Source: CAYVBW01 sp964449995
GTDB lineage: Bacteria > Patescibacteriota > Microgenomatia > UBA1400 > PJMF01
Length of the DNA: 52,317 nucleotides
Direction: 5' to 3'
NCBI GenBank assembly: GCA_964449995.1
Contig: CAYVBW010000002.1
Coordinates: 1 to 52,317, forward strand
In this document: one piece after another, positions 1 to 7,453 of the stretch
How the letters are laid out: each line of letters opens with the position of its first letter
Position numbering within the stretch: position 1 is the first letter of the stretch
Translations under genes and position numbers: made by a program
Notes under the pieces: model-generated
Database searches by the model: none
What the model was told of the DNA's origin: nothing
The model's input: the letters and a program-made list of their open reading frames with translations, nothing else

Positions 1-1169
1 GTCCGGAATTTAAACATAAAAAAATTCAAGGTGGAGTGCTCGTTACAATTGGTGTTGCAGGTATGATCTTATCCCACTTACTTTCTGTCATTGTTTTTTT
101 TCTACCCTTAGGGGGATATTCTGCTTATCTACTCTTTAGAAAATTTTCATGGAAAAAAATGGGCAGTTTAGTATTCTGGACTATATGTGGCGTTGGAGTC
201 TCGTCATTTTATTTTCTGCCATTTTTATTTGAAAAATCCTGGGTAAAAATAGGACATTCTATTTTAATTAACCATCGTGATCACTGGCCCACTATACAGC
301 AATTATTATATTCACCGTGGGGCTTTGGGTACTCAGTAGCTGGCGCAAGTGATGGAATGTCTTTCCAAATAGGCGTGGCATTACTGCTTTCTTGGTTAAT
401 ATCTGTCATTATTTTATTTGTTCATAAATTCCAACATACCAAGGCCTTAATTTTTTCTGTCATTACTGTAATTTTGTTTTTTTTAATGACCAAACATTCT
501 TCAGTAGTTTGGGAAATAGTCACCCCTCTTAAGTATCTTCAGTATCCCTGGAGAATATTAGCAGCCACAAGCGTAGTTGGCTCTTATCTTTCGGGTTGGA
601 TTATCAGCCAGCTTACGGGTAAAAAAAGAGCATTGGTAGGATTAAGCCTACTGATCATTGCTGCAATAAATATTAGAAATTATAGATATCCTTGGCCTTT
701 AGATTGGAAAAGTGATCAAGACTTTCTTAAGAATACACAAAGCTATTATGGCTCTACCGACATCTCCTGGGAACTCATGCCTGCTGGGACAAACTTTAAA
801 CCTAATCAATTTGGAAACATCATATCGGAGCAAGAATCTGGTACTGTCATTACAAAGCTCCAACAGCCAACAAGTGGCAGTAGCCGATTGCAGTTTTTGG
901 CAGAATCCAAGGAGCCATCAACGTTAATTCTCCCTATTTGGAACTATCCAGCTTGGGATGTAAAAATTAATGGTAGCTTAGTTGAAAAACAAACTACCAA
1001 TAAAGGGACTATTGAAATTAAAATTCCTTCAGGGAAATCTTCTGTTGCAGTAGTCCTCACTCGAACCAAGATTCAAAAATTAGCCGACACAATGTCTCTT
1101 ATAAATATAATCTTTCTGATATCAATAATTTTATATAGTGCTAAAAAAACTGTTAAAAACGGGAGCTAA
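1..1169 (+). CDS. Multi-spanning membrane protein, 5'-truncated (PTPS-related / YfhO-like family)
   Basis: The reading frame is open from base 3 with no stop upstream, so the N-terminus lies outside the window; the GTG at 36 is internal. What remains (about 388 residues) has several hydrophobic helices in the first 220 residues, then a soluble, beta-rich region with an 'LPIWNYPAWDV' stretch followed by 'KINGSLVE', and one last hydrophobic helix at the C-terminus. This layout, and the 'SHLLS' segment near the start, resemble 6-pyruvoyl-tetrahydropterin-synthase-related membrane proteins and YfhO-type proteins, which are thought to act in transfer of lipid-linked sugars to the outer surface. 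Family recognition is from pattern only and the exact function is unknown. It is the only gene on the plus strand before the orphan gene at 1239-1637, with which it converges. Confidence 0.6.
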   Translation, partial: PEFKHKKIQGGVLVTIGVAGMILSHLLSVIVFFLPLGGYSAYLLFRKFSWKKMGSLVFWTICGVGVSSFYFLPFLFEKSWVKIGHSILINHRDHWPTIQQLLYSPWGFGYSVAGASDGMSFQIGVALLLSWLISVIILFVHKFQHTKALIFSVITVILFFLMTKHSSVVWEIVTPLKYLQYPWRILAATSVVGSYLSGWIISQLTGKKRALVGLSLLIIAAINIRNYRYPWPLDWKSDQDFLKNTQSYYGSTDISWELMPAGTNFKPNQFGNIISEQESGTVITKLQQPTSGSSRLQFLAESKEPSTLILPIWNYPAWDVKINGSLVEKQTTNKGTIEIKIPSGKSSVAVVLTRTKIQKLADTMSLINIIFLISIILYSAKKTVKNGS

Positions 1170-1232
1170 AAATTTTTACTAAACTTTATAGTTGAACCCC
1201 ACCTTACCCTCACATACTAATTGCAAAACTTA

Positions 1233-1248
1233 CTTAAGCTAGCTTAAG
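1233..1248. repeat. 16-bp perfect palindrome at the end of an orphan gene
   Basis: CTTAAGCTAGCTTAAG reads identically on both strands and overlaps the stop codon of the minus-strand gene at 1239-1637. There is no U-tract on either side, so it is not a normal intrinsic terminator. It lies between two convergent genes and may act as a weak bidirectional stop or have no function. Confidence 0.4.
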
Positions 1249-1637
1249 CTTAATACATAATCAGCAAAGCCCTCAGAAATGCTCTTAATTTGCTCTTGAG
1301 AAAATTGAAAACTAGATTCTGAAAAAATTCTTCTGGTTAACTGTGTAATAAATTCTCTCGTAAGTAAATTATTTTCCCTTAAATTATCGATAAGCGGCAT
1401 TATCTCGTTTTTAATGGATATGGTTAAAGAAACATCGTCATCATATTCCTGCCCTAAGGTTTTATAGACAATCTCTTCAGAGTATCTCCTTATTAAATTC
1501 CTCAGCTCATTAACTGAAGCAGGTTCTTGATCAGTTTTCTCTTCAGTAACTTTTTTTTCTCTACCCTGAGATGAAACTAAAACTGTTAATTTATCTCCTG
1601 GTGAAAGGTTGATTATTTGTTCTGGTTTTCTCGTCAT
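1239..1637 (-). CDS. Hypothetical acidic protein, 132 aa
   Basis: I do not recognise this family. The protein has no signal peptide or membrane helix. Residues 1-35 are polar and Lys/Glu-rich, with a 'NLSPGDKLTVLV' segment near the start that could be a small beta element. Residues 40-132 look mostly helical and acidic, with alternating charged and hydrophobic positions, which could mean a helical bundle or a protein-interaction module. The ATG at 1637 is preceded by an extended -10 box only about 10 bases away, so the mRNA may be almost leaderless. Coding is supported by a clean 132-codon frame on a strand where nothing else is annotated, but no homologue was identified. Confidence 0.55.
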   Translation of the reverse strand: MTRKPEQIINLSPGDKLTVLVSSQGREKKVTEEKTDQEPASVNELRNLIRRYSEEIVYKTLGQEYDDDVSLTISIKNEIMPLIDNLRENNLLTREFITQLTRRIFSESSFQFSQEQIKSISEGFADYVLSLS

Positions 1638-1647
1638 ATTAACTCAA

Positions 1648-1656
1648 ATTATATCA
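1648..1656 (-). promoter_or_regulatory. Extended -10 promoter for the orphan gene at 1239-1637
   Basis: On the minus strand the sequence TGATATAAT occurs 10 bases before the ATG at 1637: a perfect TATAAT with the TG of an extended -10. Transcription would start near 1641, giving a leader of only a few bases. No clear -35 is visible. Confidence 0.5.
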
Positions 1657-1759
1657 TAAAACATATTTTACATTAGTATTAGCTTTACTTAGGTTCTTGC
1701 TGCTCAAAAAAATTTCTTGTACCCTTTTTTGACTTCCCCTATCTTTGCTCTAGAAAACT

Positions 1760-1768
1760 TGTTATAAT
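1760..1768 (+). promoter_or_regulatory. Extended -10 promoter for the cold-shock gene, implying a long leader
   Basis: TGTTATAAT is a perfect TATAAT with an extended-10 TG. The start point would be near 1775, about 105 bases before the cold-shock ATG at 1881. Long 5' untranslated leaders are a known property of cspA-type mRNAs, where they change structure with temperature; this leader is AT-rich and I see no strong hairpin in it. Confidence 0.45.
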
Positions 1769-1880
1769 TCTATTTCAACTAATCATTTAAGACATCTTCT
1801 TGTAAAAAAACATCCCTATATTTAATGCTTTATTCTTTGATTTTTACGTATTATTAATTAGTCTAATATGAAAGGACACC

Positions 1881-2150
1881 ATGGAAGACAACGATCAAAA
1901 ACAAACCGGTACGGAAGATACTGATCAAAAACAAACCGGTACCGTCAAATGGTTCAATACTGCCAAAGGTTATGGTTTTATTGCTCCGGATGGAGGTGGC
2001 AATGATCTGTTTGCTCATGTCAATGAACTCAATTGTGACCCCAACGAATTGCGTGAAGGTACTAAAGTTGAATTTGTTGTTACCGAAGGCCGTCAAGGCC
2101 CTCAGGCTGTCAATGTTGCTTTAGTTCAAACTGAAGAAGCAATTGCATAA
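1881..2150 (+). CDS. Cold-shock domain protein with duplicated N-terminus
   Basis: CspA-family single-strand nucleic-acid-binding protein, an RNA chaperone and transcription antiterminator. The cold-shock domain starts at residue 20 with 'TGTVKWFN' (RNP1 region 'KGYGFI' at 30-35, RNP2-like 'DLFAHV' at 42-47). At 89 residues it is about 20 longer than the usual 65-70. The extra residues come from a tandem 30-bp duplication, so a ten-residue unit EDxDQKQTGT occurs twice before the domain, plus a short acidic C-terminal tail. A Shine-Dalgarno AAAGGA lies just before the ATG. A bidirectional terminator hairpin follows the stop. A read-through of the opposite strand gives a shorter open frame here, which I take to be a shadow. 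Confidence 0.95.
   Translation: MEDNDQKQTGTEDTDQKQTGTVKWFNTAKGYGFIAPDGGGNDLFAHVNELNCDPNELREGTKVEFVVTEGRQGPQAVNVALVQTEEAIA
1884..1943 (+). repeat. In-frame 30-bp tandem duplication in the cold-shock gene
   Basis: Units 1884-1913 and 1914-1943 match at 26 of 30 bases. The core 'gatcaaaaacaaaccggtac' is exact in both copies (1893-1912 and 1923-1942). The second copy ends at the normal start of the cold-shock fold (TGTVKWFN), so the first copy is a pure N-terminal extension. Confidence 0.95.
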
Positions 2151-2184
2151 GCAGCAAACATCTTAATGTGAGATGCACTAAAAA

Positions 2185-2210
2185 CTCGCTTGAATAAAGC
2201 GAGTTTTTTT
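2185..2210 (+). terminator. Intrinsic terminator of the cold-shock gene
   Basis: Stem CTCGCTT / AAGCGAG (7 bp) with a 5-base loop, followed by seven T at 2204-2210 and preceded by a run of A, so it can work in both directions. It lies 34 bases after the cold-shock stop codon. Confidence 0.85.
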
Positions 2211-2272
2211 GATTATAAAAATAAAGCTAACGTGTTTAAATAACTAATGGGCATTATTAATAAATCTTACCC

Positions 2273-2539
2273 ATGTCAAAAAAAAATTGGCTTGTTTACA
2301 TTGCTAAATGCAAAGATGGCACTTTTTATACTGGCTGCACTAATGATTTAGGTAAACGTCTTAAGAAGCACAACAACAATGTCGGAGCAAAATACACCAA
2401 AGGCAGAACTCCAATTAAGTTAATTTATACAGAGATGAATCTAAATAAATCTCAAGCATTGCAAAAAGAGCATGAAATAAAACAGCTATCACGTCAAGAA
2501 AAAATCAAGTTAATTAAAAATATGACCAAAAAGTCTTAA
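2273..2539 (+). CDS. GIY-YIG domain protein (UPF0213 / YhbQ-like)
   Basis: Small 88-residue protein of the single-domain GIY-YIG endonuclease-like family. The core is visible: 'VYIAKCKDGTFYTGCTNDL' at residues 8-26 holds the two diagnostic tripeptide positions as 'VYI' and 'YTG', followed by 'GKRLKKHNN' and 'GAKYTKGRTPIKLIY', and a distal Glu in 'KEHEIK' that could be the metal-binding residue. Family members cut or process nucleic acids, with unknown physiological role in most bacteria. It ends 10 bases before the convergent LCP stop at 2550. No Shine-Dalgarno sequence is visible before the ATG. The sequence is Lys-rich, like other short members of the family. Confidence 0.9.
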   Translation: MSKKNWLVYIAKCKDGTFYTGCTNDLGKRLKKHNNNVGAKYTKGRTPIKLIYTEMNLNKSQALQKEHEIKQLSRQEKIKLIKNMTKKS

Positions 2540-2549
2540 ACAGCAAATA

Positions 2550-3442
2550 TTATTCTAAACCTGAATTTACAAAGTCGTGAACTTCGCCCCATTGCTGAGT
2601 TCCTTCTTTAGGCATGACAATAAATTGGCCATTCGCAGATGTCCCCGTAGTTAGCACATTGTCAGTGCTTAAGACAACTTCTTTTATCTCAAACTTTAAT
2701 CCATTTTTTAAAGTAGGAGCTAAATATTGCAATATTTCTAAATTAACATCAGTTGTCATGTTGTTTGAAATTTTTTTAAAAAAAGCAGGCAAATCAGCTA
2801 AAACATCCAACTCAAAAAGTCTATCACGCACACCTTTTAATAACGCCTGCTGCCTTTTGCTACGCGAAAAATCTCCACCTGCAGAACCATGCCTAGAACG
2901 CACATAAGCTAAAGCATCATAGCCCTCCATTTCGTTTGGGCCAACATCATAATGAATGTGATCATAGCGACACTCAAAATGCTTTTCTAACTCAAAGCCT
3001 GAATATTGAACTGTTAACTCTACAATTTCTTCCTGAGAGTACCCGCACGGATTTAATTCCTCCCCTCTTATTGGATACCATCTATCCTCTAATCTTTCGG
3101 GAACATCCACTACAATACCGCCCAAATTTTCACCAATAGCTCTTTTAAAACCAACAAAATCAGCTCCCACAAAATAATCAATCTGCAAGCCAGTAACAAT
3201 TTCAGCCATGTGTTTGGCTACACTGCTCCCACTTAATACCAGTTTAGATCTATCCTCAGCTAAAGTTAGTGCCTGATTAATTTTTGCCTTATTNNNNNNN
3301 NNNNNNNNNNNNNNNNNNNNNNNNNNNNNNNNNNNNNNNNNNNNNNNNNNNNNNNNNNNNNNNNNNNNNNNNNNNNNNNNNNNNNNNNNNNNNTATTAGA
3401 AACTATTCCCAGCAAAAATCTTTGTAGCTGAATTTTATTCAT
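2550..3442 (-). CDS. LytR-CpsA-Psr (LCP) family glycopolymer transferase, interrupted by assembly gap
   Basis: LCP proteins attach anionic glycopolymers to peptidoglycan on the outside of the membrane. The C-terminal 250 or so residues (2550-3293) are clear: 'KINQALTLAED' entering from the gap, 'YFVGADFVGFKRAIGENLGG', and the motif 'YVRSRHGSAGGDFSRSKRQQ' with the catalytic arginines. On the far side of the 100-N gap, 3394-3442 encodes a new start, MNKIQLQRFLLGIVSN, which looks like the beginning of a signal anchor. Its ATG overlaps the folD stop as ATGA, so the gene is translationally coupled to folD. I join both parts as one gene; the missing part should hold the rest of the signal anchor and the phosphate-binding N-terminal motif. 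The true length of the gap is unknown. Confidence 0.85.
3294..3393. other. Assembly gap, 100 N
   Basis: Exactly 100 N, the usual placeholder for a gap of unknown size. It falls inside the LCP gene. With N=100 the two parts are not in the same frame, so the true size differs from 100. Confidence 0.99.
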
Positions 3443-4293
3443 AAAAATTGCTTATTTTTCAAAATCAATGTGTTTTCTAGCAAACAAGCAATTGTCATAG
3501 GCCCAACACCACCCGGAACAGGAGTAATAAAACCAGCCACTTGCTTAACTGATTCAAACTCAATATCACCTACTACTTGCCCATTTAACCGATTAATCCC
3601 CACATCAATTACGATTGACCTTGGCTTGACCATCTCTTGAGTAATTAAGTTCAAGTGACCAACAGCAACCACCAAAATATCTGCTTGTTGACAAGCTTTA
3701 GCCAAATCTTGGGTACGACTATGGGCCATGGTGACGGTGGCATCTTCTGCCAGCAACATCAAAGAAATCGGTTTGCCCACCAGCTGACTGCGACCAATAA
3801 CCACTGCTTTTTTACCTGCAATAGTAACATTAGTACTTTTGATTAGTTTTAAAATCCCTTTGGGAGTACAAGGAGTCAAAAGCTGATCCAGTGCCGGTAA
3901 TTCTTTTAGTGCCATCATCTGCCCCATATTTAAAGGATGCAGGCAATCAACATCTTTGCTAGGGTCAATTGCTTGAATGATTTGATCTTGACTGAGGTGC
4001 TTAGGAAGGGGCATCTGCACTAAAATGCCATGAATTTTTGGGTCATGATTAAGTTTCTTGATTTCCTTAATCAGCATTTCCTGAGAAGTATCTTTAGATA
4101 AAACTATTTTTTTGGAATAAAAACCTACTGCCTGACAAGCTTCTTCCTTATTCTCCACATAAATTTTAGAGGCAGGATCAGAGCCAACTAATATAACCGC
4201 TAATCCTGGTCTTTGCTCCATTTGCTGTACCTGCAAAATAATTTTGTTTTTTAACTCTTGCGCTATCTTTTTACCGTTAATAAGAGTGGCCAT
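3439..4293 (-). CDS. folD: Bifunctional methylene-THF dehydrogenase / methenyl-THF cyclohydrolase
   Basis: Interconverts 5,10-methylene-THF and 10-formyl-THF in two steps, with NADP(H). At 284 residues it is full length. The catalytic Tyr45 and Lys49 are in 'YVENK', followed by 'GILVQMPLPKH' (89-99), 'KDVDCLHPLNMG' (113-124), the dinucleotide-binding 'VIGRSQLVGKP' (165-175) and the C-terminal 'TPVPGGVGPMT'. It is third in the operon glyA-fhs-folD-LCP, 21 bases after fhs, and its TGA overlaps the LCP start. It links the methylene-THF made by GlyA to the formyl-THF used or made by Fhs. Confidence 0.97.
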   Translation of the reverse strand: MATLINGKKIAQELKNKIILQVQQMEQRPGLAVILVGSDPASKIYVENKEEACQAVGFYSKKIVLSKDTSQEMLIKEIKKLNHDPKIHGILVQMPLPKHLSQDQIIQAIDPSKDVDCLHPLNMGQMMALKELPALDQLLTPCTPKGILKLIKSTNVTIAGKKAVVIGRSQLVGKPISLMLLAEDATVTMAHSRTQDLAKACQQADILVVAVGHLNLITQEMVKPRSIVIDVGINRLNGQVVGDIEFESVKQVAGFITPVPGGVGPMTIACLLENTLILKNKQFL

Positions 4294-4314
4294 GATTAGG
4301 TTTTGATTTAATTT

Positions 4315-5946
4315 TTAAAACAGCCCAACTGCTTGGCCTTGTTTGTTAATGTCTATTTGCTCTGCTGCTGGTGTTTTGGGCAAACCAGGCATTCTTAATA
4401 TGTTGCCAGCAATAATTACAAAAAAATTTGCCCCCTGATTTAATTTAACTTCTTTAACTGTTATTTTAAAACCCTTGGGTCTACCCAACAACTTAGGGTT
4501 ATCAGACAGTGAAGCCTGAGTCTTTGCAACACAAACCGGTAAATTTTTAACGCCCCAATTTTTATAGCGTTTAATATTTCTTTTGGCTTGAGGCGACCAG
4601 TTTACACCATCAGCTCCATAAATTTCTCTTGCTAACAACTCCACAGCTTTTTTAATACCCATCTTGGGATTATATAAATAATCAAAACTATTGGGCTGCT
4701 TTGCTAATCTCAAAACCTCATGTGCTAACTCTCTTCCTCCTTGTGAACCCCTGGCCCAAACATCAGAAACAACCAACTTTACTTGCCTTTGTGCGCAGTA
4801 ATCAGACACCACCTGTCGCTCTTCAGCTGTATCTGAAGAAAATTGATTCAATGCCACAACCACAGGTAAACCAAATTTTTTTAAATTATCGATGTGTTTG
4901 CCCAAATTTTCTATTCCAGAAGTTAGATAGCCTCCTCCATGATGCTTAAGAGCTCTAATTGTAGCCACCAACACTATCGCATTTGGTTTTAAATCACCCA
5001 ACCTACATTTAATATCAAAAAACTTTTCAGCTCCTAAATCAGAACCAAAGCCTGCCTCTGTCACGACGATATCCGATAATTTTAAAGCTAGTTTAGTGGC
5101 CATTAGAGAATTACAGCCATGGGCAATATTAGCAAAAGGACCACCATGGATTAAGGCCGGCGAGCCTTCTAAAGTTTGCACCAAATTTGGTTTGAGAGCA
5201 TCCTTTAAAAGGACAGTCATTGAACCAGCCGCTTTTAGATCTTTAGCTGTTATAGGTTTTTTGTCATAAGTTTCAGCTACAATAATTTCTTCTAAACGAT
5301 TTTTAAGTTCTTCCAAAGAGCTACTTAAACAAACAATAGCCATAATTTCAGAAGCGACACTAATAATAAAACTGTCCTCTCTTACCAGCCCGTTGCCAGC
5401 TCCCAAACCAACAACTATTTCACGCAAACTTCGGTCAGAGATATCTAAACAGCGTGGCCAATTAATTTTTTTTGGATTTATACCCAATTTATTACCAGCA
5501 TAAATATGGTTATCTATCATTGCTGCTAGTAAATTATTTGCAGCACCAACAGCATGGATATCACCTGTAAAATGAAGGTTTATTTCCTCCATAGGTAAAA
5601 CTTGAGAATAACCTCCTCCAGCAGCTCCGCCCTTAATGCCAAAACATGGACCAAGAGAGGGTTCGCGCAAACAAATCATTGATTTTTTACCCAAGCTCCA
5701 CAGGGCTTGTCCTAAGCCTACAGTGGTCGTGGTTTTGCCCTCACCTGCTGGTGTTGGGGTCATGGCAGTCACTAATACTAATTTACCGTCTGGTTTTTTA
5801 TCCAAATCCGTCCAAATATTTTGAGATATTTTAGCCTTATACCGACCATATAGCTCCAAATGACTCTGATCTATACCAATCTGTGTAGCGATTTCTTTAA
5901 TTGGCTTAAGATTGGCTTCTTGAGCAATCTGAATATCAGTTTTCAT
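4315..5946 (-). CDS. fhs: Formate-tetrahydrofolate ligase
   Basis: Catalyses ATP + formate + THF to 10-formyl-THF; the reaction is reversible and can make ATP when run backwards. At 543 residues it is near the normal 555. The nucleotide-binding loop TPTPAGEGKT is at 63-72; the 'REPSLGPCFGIKGGAAGGG' segment follows, then 'NLHFTGDIHA'. Conserved 'HGGPFANIAHGCNS' and 'TEAGFGSDLGAEKFFDIKCR' blocks lie in the middle. It sits between glyA and folD, 41 bases after glyA. A complete serine-to-formate route is therefore encoded in one operon. No sign of truncation or of a missing catalytic segment. Confidence 0.97.
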   Translation of the reverse strand: MKTDIQIAQEANLKPIKEIATQIGIDQSHLELYGRYKAKISQNIWTDLDKKPDGKLVLVTAMTPTPAGEGKTTTTVGLGQALWSLGKKSMICLREPSLGPCFGIKGGAAGGGYSQVLPMEEINLHFTGDIHAVGAANNLLAAMIDNHIYAGNKLGINPKKINWPRCLDISDRSLREIVVGLGAGNGLVREDSFIISVASEIMAIVCLSSSLEELKNRLEEIIVAETYDKKPITAKDLKAAGSMTVLLKDALKPNLVQTLEGSPALIHGGPFANIAHGCNSLMATKLALKLSDIVVTEAGFGSDLGAEKFFDIKCRLGDLKPNAIVLVATIRALKHHGGGYLTSGIENLGKHIDNLKKFGLPVVVALNQFSSDTAEERQVVSDYCAQRQVKLVVSDVWARGSQGGRELAHEVLRLAKQPNSFDYLYNPKMGIKKAVELLAREIYGADGVNWSPQAKRNIKRYKNWGVKNLPVCVAKTQASLSDNPKLLGRPKGFKITVKEVKLNQGANFFVIIAGNILRMPGLPKTPAAEQIDINKQGQAVGLF

Positions 5947-5987
5947 AGAAATTTTTTCTTGCTTTTATTGTAAAAATTTATCAAAGA

Positions 5988-7319
5988 TTAATTTTGAACC
6001 GGAATTGGAAATTTTTTACACAATCCTTTAATTTCTTTAGCCACTTTTTTGACTACTGACGACTGACTTATAATTTCTTCGCGAATAGGTGCTTTTTTCT
6101 CATCTGCTAAAGTAAATTGCCGCTCCTGCTTAATTCTGGCAACATCATTGATAACATCATTAATGTACCATGCAATCAATTCCATTTCCTCAGTTCCCAT
6201 ACCCCTAGTAGTAACTCCAGGCGTACCCATTCTTATCCCAGAGGGATAAAATGGTGAATTTGAATCATTTGGTACAGAGTTACGATTCAACACGATATTA
6301 GCCGCTTCTAAAGCCTCTGCAGCCGTATTGCCCAATATTTTTTTATTTGTTAAATCAATCAAAATCAAATGAGTATCACTACCTCCAGCTATTAATTGGA
6401 AATCATATTCCAGTAAGGATCGAGCTAAAACTTGACTGTTCCTTATAACCTGAACAGCATATTTTTGAAAATGGAGGGTTTGAGCTTCTTTTAGAGCAAC
6501 AGCTATACCTGCTATTGCATTAATGTGCGGGCCACCCTGCAGGCGCGGAAAAACTGCCTGATCAACCTTTTTTGCTAACTCAGGATTTTTTCGCAAACCC
6601 TTATCAGTTACCATAATCAAAGCTCCCCTAGGACCTCTCAGGGTTTTATGAGTAGTTGTGGTAATAAGATGCGCATAAGGTGTCGGGCTAGGATAAACAC
6701 CACCTGCAACCAAGCCAGCCAAATGTGAAATATCAGCCAACAAATAAGCTCCTACTTTATCTGCAATTTTAGCAAACCTAGCCCAATCAAGCTGAAGTGG
6801 ATAGGCTGTGATACCTGCCACAATTAATTTTGGCCTTTCTTTTAAAGCGATTTTTTCAATTTCTTCATAATCCATCTGTCCATTGCTACCAAGCTTATAG
6901 GTCACACTTCTAAAGAAAATCGCTGACGCAGAAACTTTTGAACCATGGGTTAGGTGGCCCCCATGGGCTAAATCCAATCCCATCAGCTTGTCTCCAGGAT
7001 TAAGAACCGCAACATAAGCTGCTAAATTAGCTGGTGAACCAGAAAGCGCCTGAACATTAGCATGGGGCACCTTAAAAACTTTCTTAGCTCTGTCAATAGC
7101 TAATAGTTCTACCTCATCAATAAATTCTTGTCCCTGATAATAGCGCTTGCCAGGATAACCTTCTGCATATTTATTGCCCAAACAAGAACCAACAGCCTCT
7201 AAAACTGCTTGCGATGCCATGTTTTCTGAAGGAATCATCATTAAGGTTTCTTTTTGACGCTGTTCTTCTGATTTAATTAAAGAAAAAATTTGAGAATCTG
7301 TTTTTTTTAAATATTTCAT
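5988..7319 (-). CDS. glyA: Serine hydroxymethyltransferase
   Basis: PLP enzyme that converts serine and THF to glycine and 5,10-methylene-THF. 443 residues. The Schiff-base lysine is Lys225 in 'TTTTHKTLRGPRG'. Other family landmarks are 'MIPSENMAS' (28-36), 'NKYAEGYPGKRYYQG' (49-63), 'LDLAHGGHLTHG' and 'YLLADISHLAGLVAGG' with the PLP-ring Asp and His. First gene of the operon with fhs, folD and LCP, with a promoter-like -10 upstream. The 133-bp divergent spacer to the 5-formyl-THF cyclo-ligase gene holds a 9-bp inverted repeat. Confidence 0.97.
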   Translation of the reverse strand: MKYLKKTDSQIFSLIKSEEQRQKETLMMIPSENMASQAVLEAVGSCLGNKYAEGYPGKRYYQGQEFIDEVELLAIDRAKKVFKVPHANVQALSGSPANLAAYVAVLNPGDKLMGLDLAHGGHLTHGSKVSASAIFFRSVTYKLGSNGQMDYEEIEKIALKERPKLIVAGITAYPLQLDWARFAKIADKVGAYLLADISHLAGLVAGGVYPSPTPYAHLITTTTHKTLRGPRGALIMVTDKGLRKNPELAKKVDQAVFPRLQGGPHINAIAGIAVALKEAQTLHFQKYAVQVIRNSQVLARSLLEYDFQLIAGGSDTHLILIDLTNKKILGNTAAEALEAANIVLNRNSVPNDSNSPFYPSGIRMGTPGVTTRGMGTEEMELIAWYINDVINDVARIKQERQFTLADEKKAPIREEIISQSSVVKKVAKEIKGLCKKFPIPVQN

Positions 7320-7371
7320 TAAGGCTAACCTATCTTTATAAATAATTAATATTTAAATTATTACGAACTGA

Positions 7372-7400
7372 ATTATAACTCAATAGAGTAGACAATTCAG
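7372..7400 (-). promoter_or_regulatory. Promoter candidate for glyA-fhs-folD-LCP
   Basis: Minus-strand -10 TATAAT (7372-7377, perfect) with a 17-base spacer to a weak -35 CTGAAT (7395-7400). Transcription would start near 7365, about 46 bases before the glyA ATG. The left half of an inverted repeat (7382-7390) lies in the spacer. Confidence 0.45.
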
Positions 7401-7426
7401 CAGTGGCCAGATAAAAATACTCTATT
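7382..7426. repeat. 9-bp inverted repeat bridging the divergent folate-gene promoters
   Basis: AATAGAGTA (7382-7390) and TACTCTATT (7418-7426) are exact reverse complements, 27 bases apart, with half-site centres 36 bases apart. The left half falls between the -10 and -35 of the glyA promoter candidate; the right half covers the -35 region of the ygfA promoter candidate. This position suits a shared operator or a hairpin in the ygfA-side transcript, but no regulator is known. Confidence 0.6.
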
Positions 7427-7440
7427 TACTGTCAAAAAGT

Positions 7441-7446
7441 TATAAT
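7441..7446 (+). promoter_or_regulatory. -10 box for the 5-formyl-THF cyclo-ligase gene, leaderless spacing
   Basis: TATAAT ends 7 bases before the ATG at 7454, so the transcript would start at or within a base or two of the start codon. There is no Shine-Dalgarno sequence. The -35 position (7418-7423, TACTCT) is weak and overlaps the inverted repeat. Confidence 0.45.
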
Positions 7447-7453
7447 ATGAATT

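Noticed and set aside
1863..2096. Minus-strand frame across the cold-shock gene
   Set aside because: The cold-shock domain, Shine-Dalgarno and terminator are all on the plus strand; the repeated GLFLI in the antisense frame only mirrors the 30-bp duplication.
5636..5834. Two overlapping short frames on the plus strand within fhs
   Set aside because: Both are antisense to the conserved nucleotide-binding loop of Fhs.
7382..7440. Possible tetrahydrofolate riboswitch upstream of the folate genes
   Set aside because: Only the 5' motif resembles class I; the segment up to the -10 box is about 60 bases, too short for the three-way junction and pseudoknot, and the -10 box itself follows at once.
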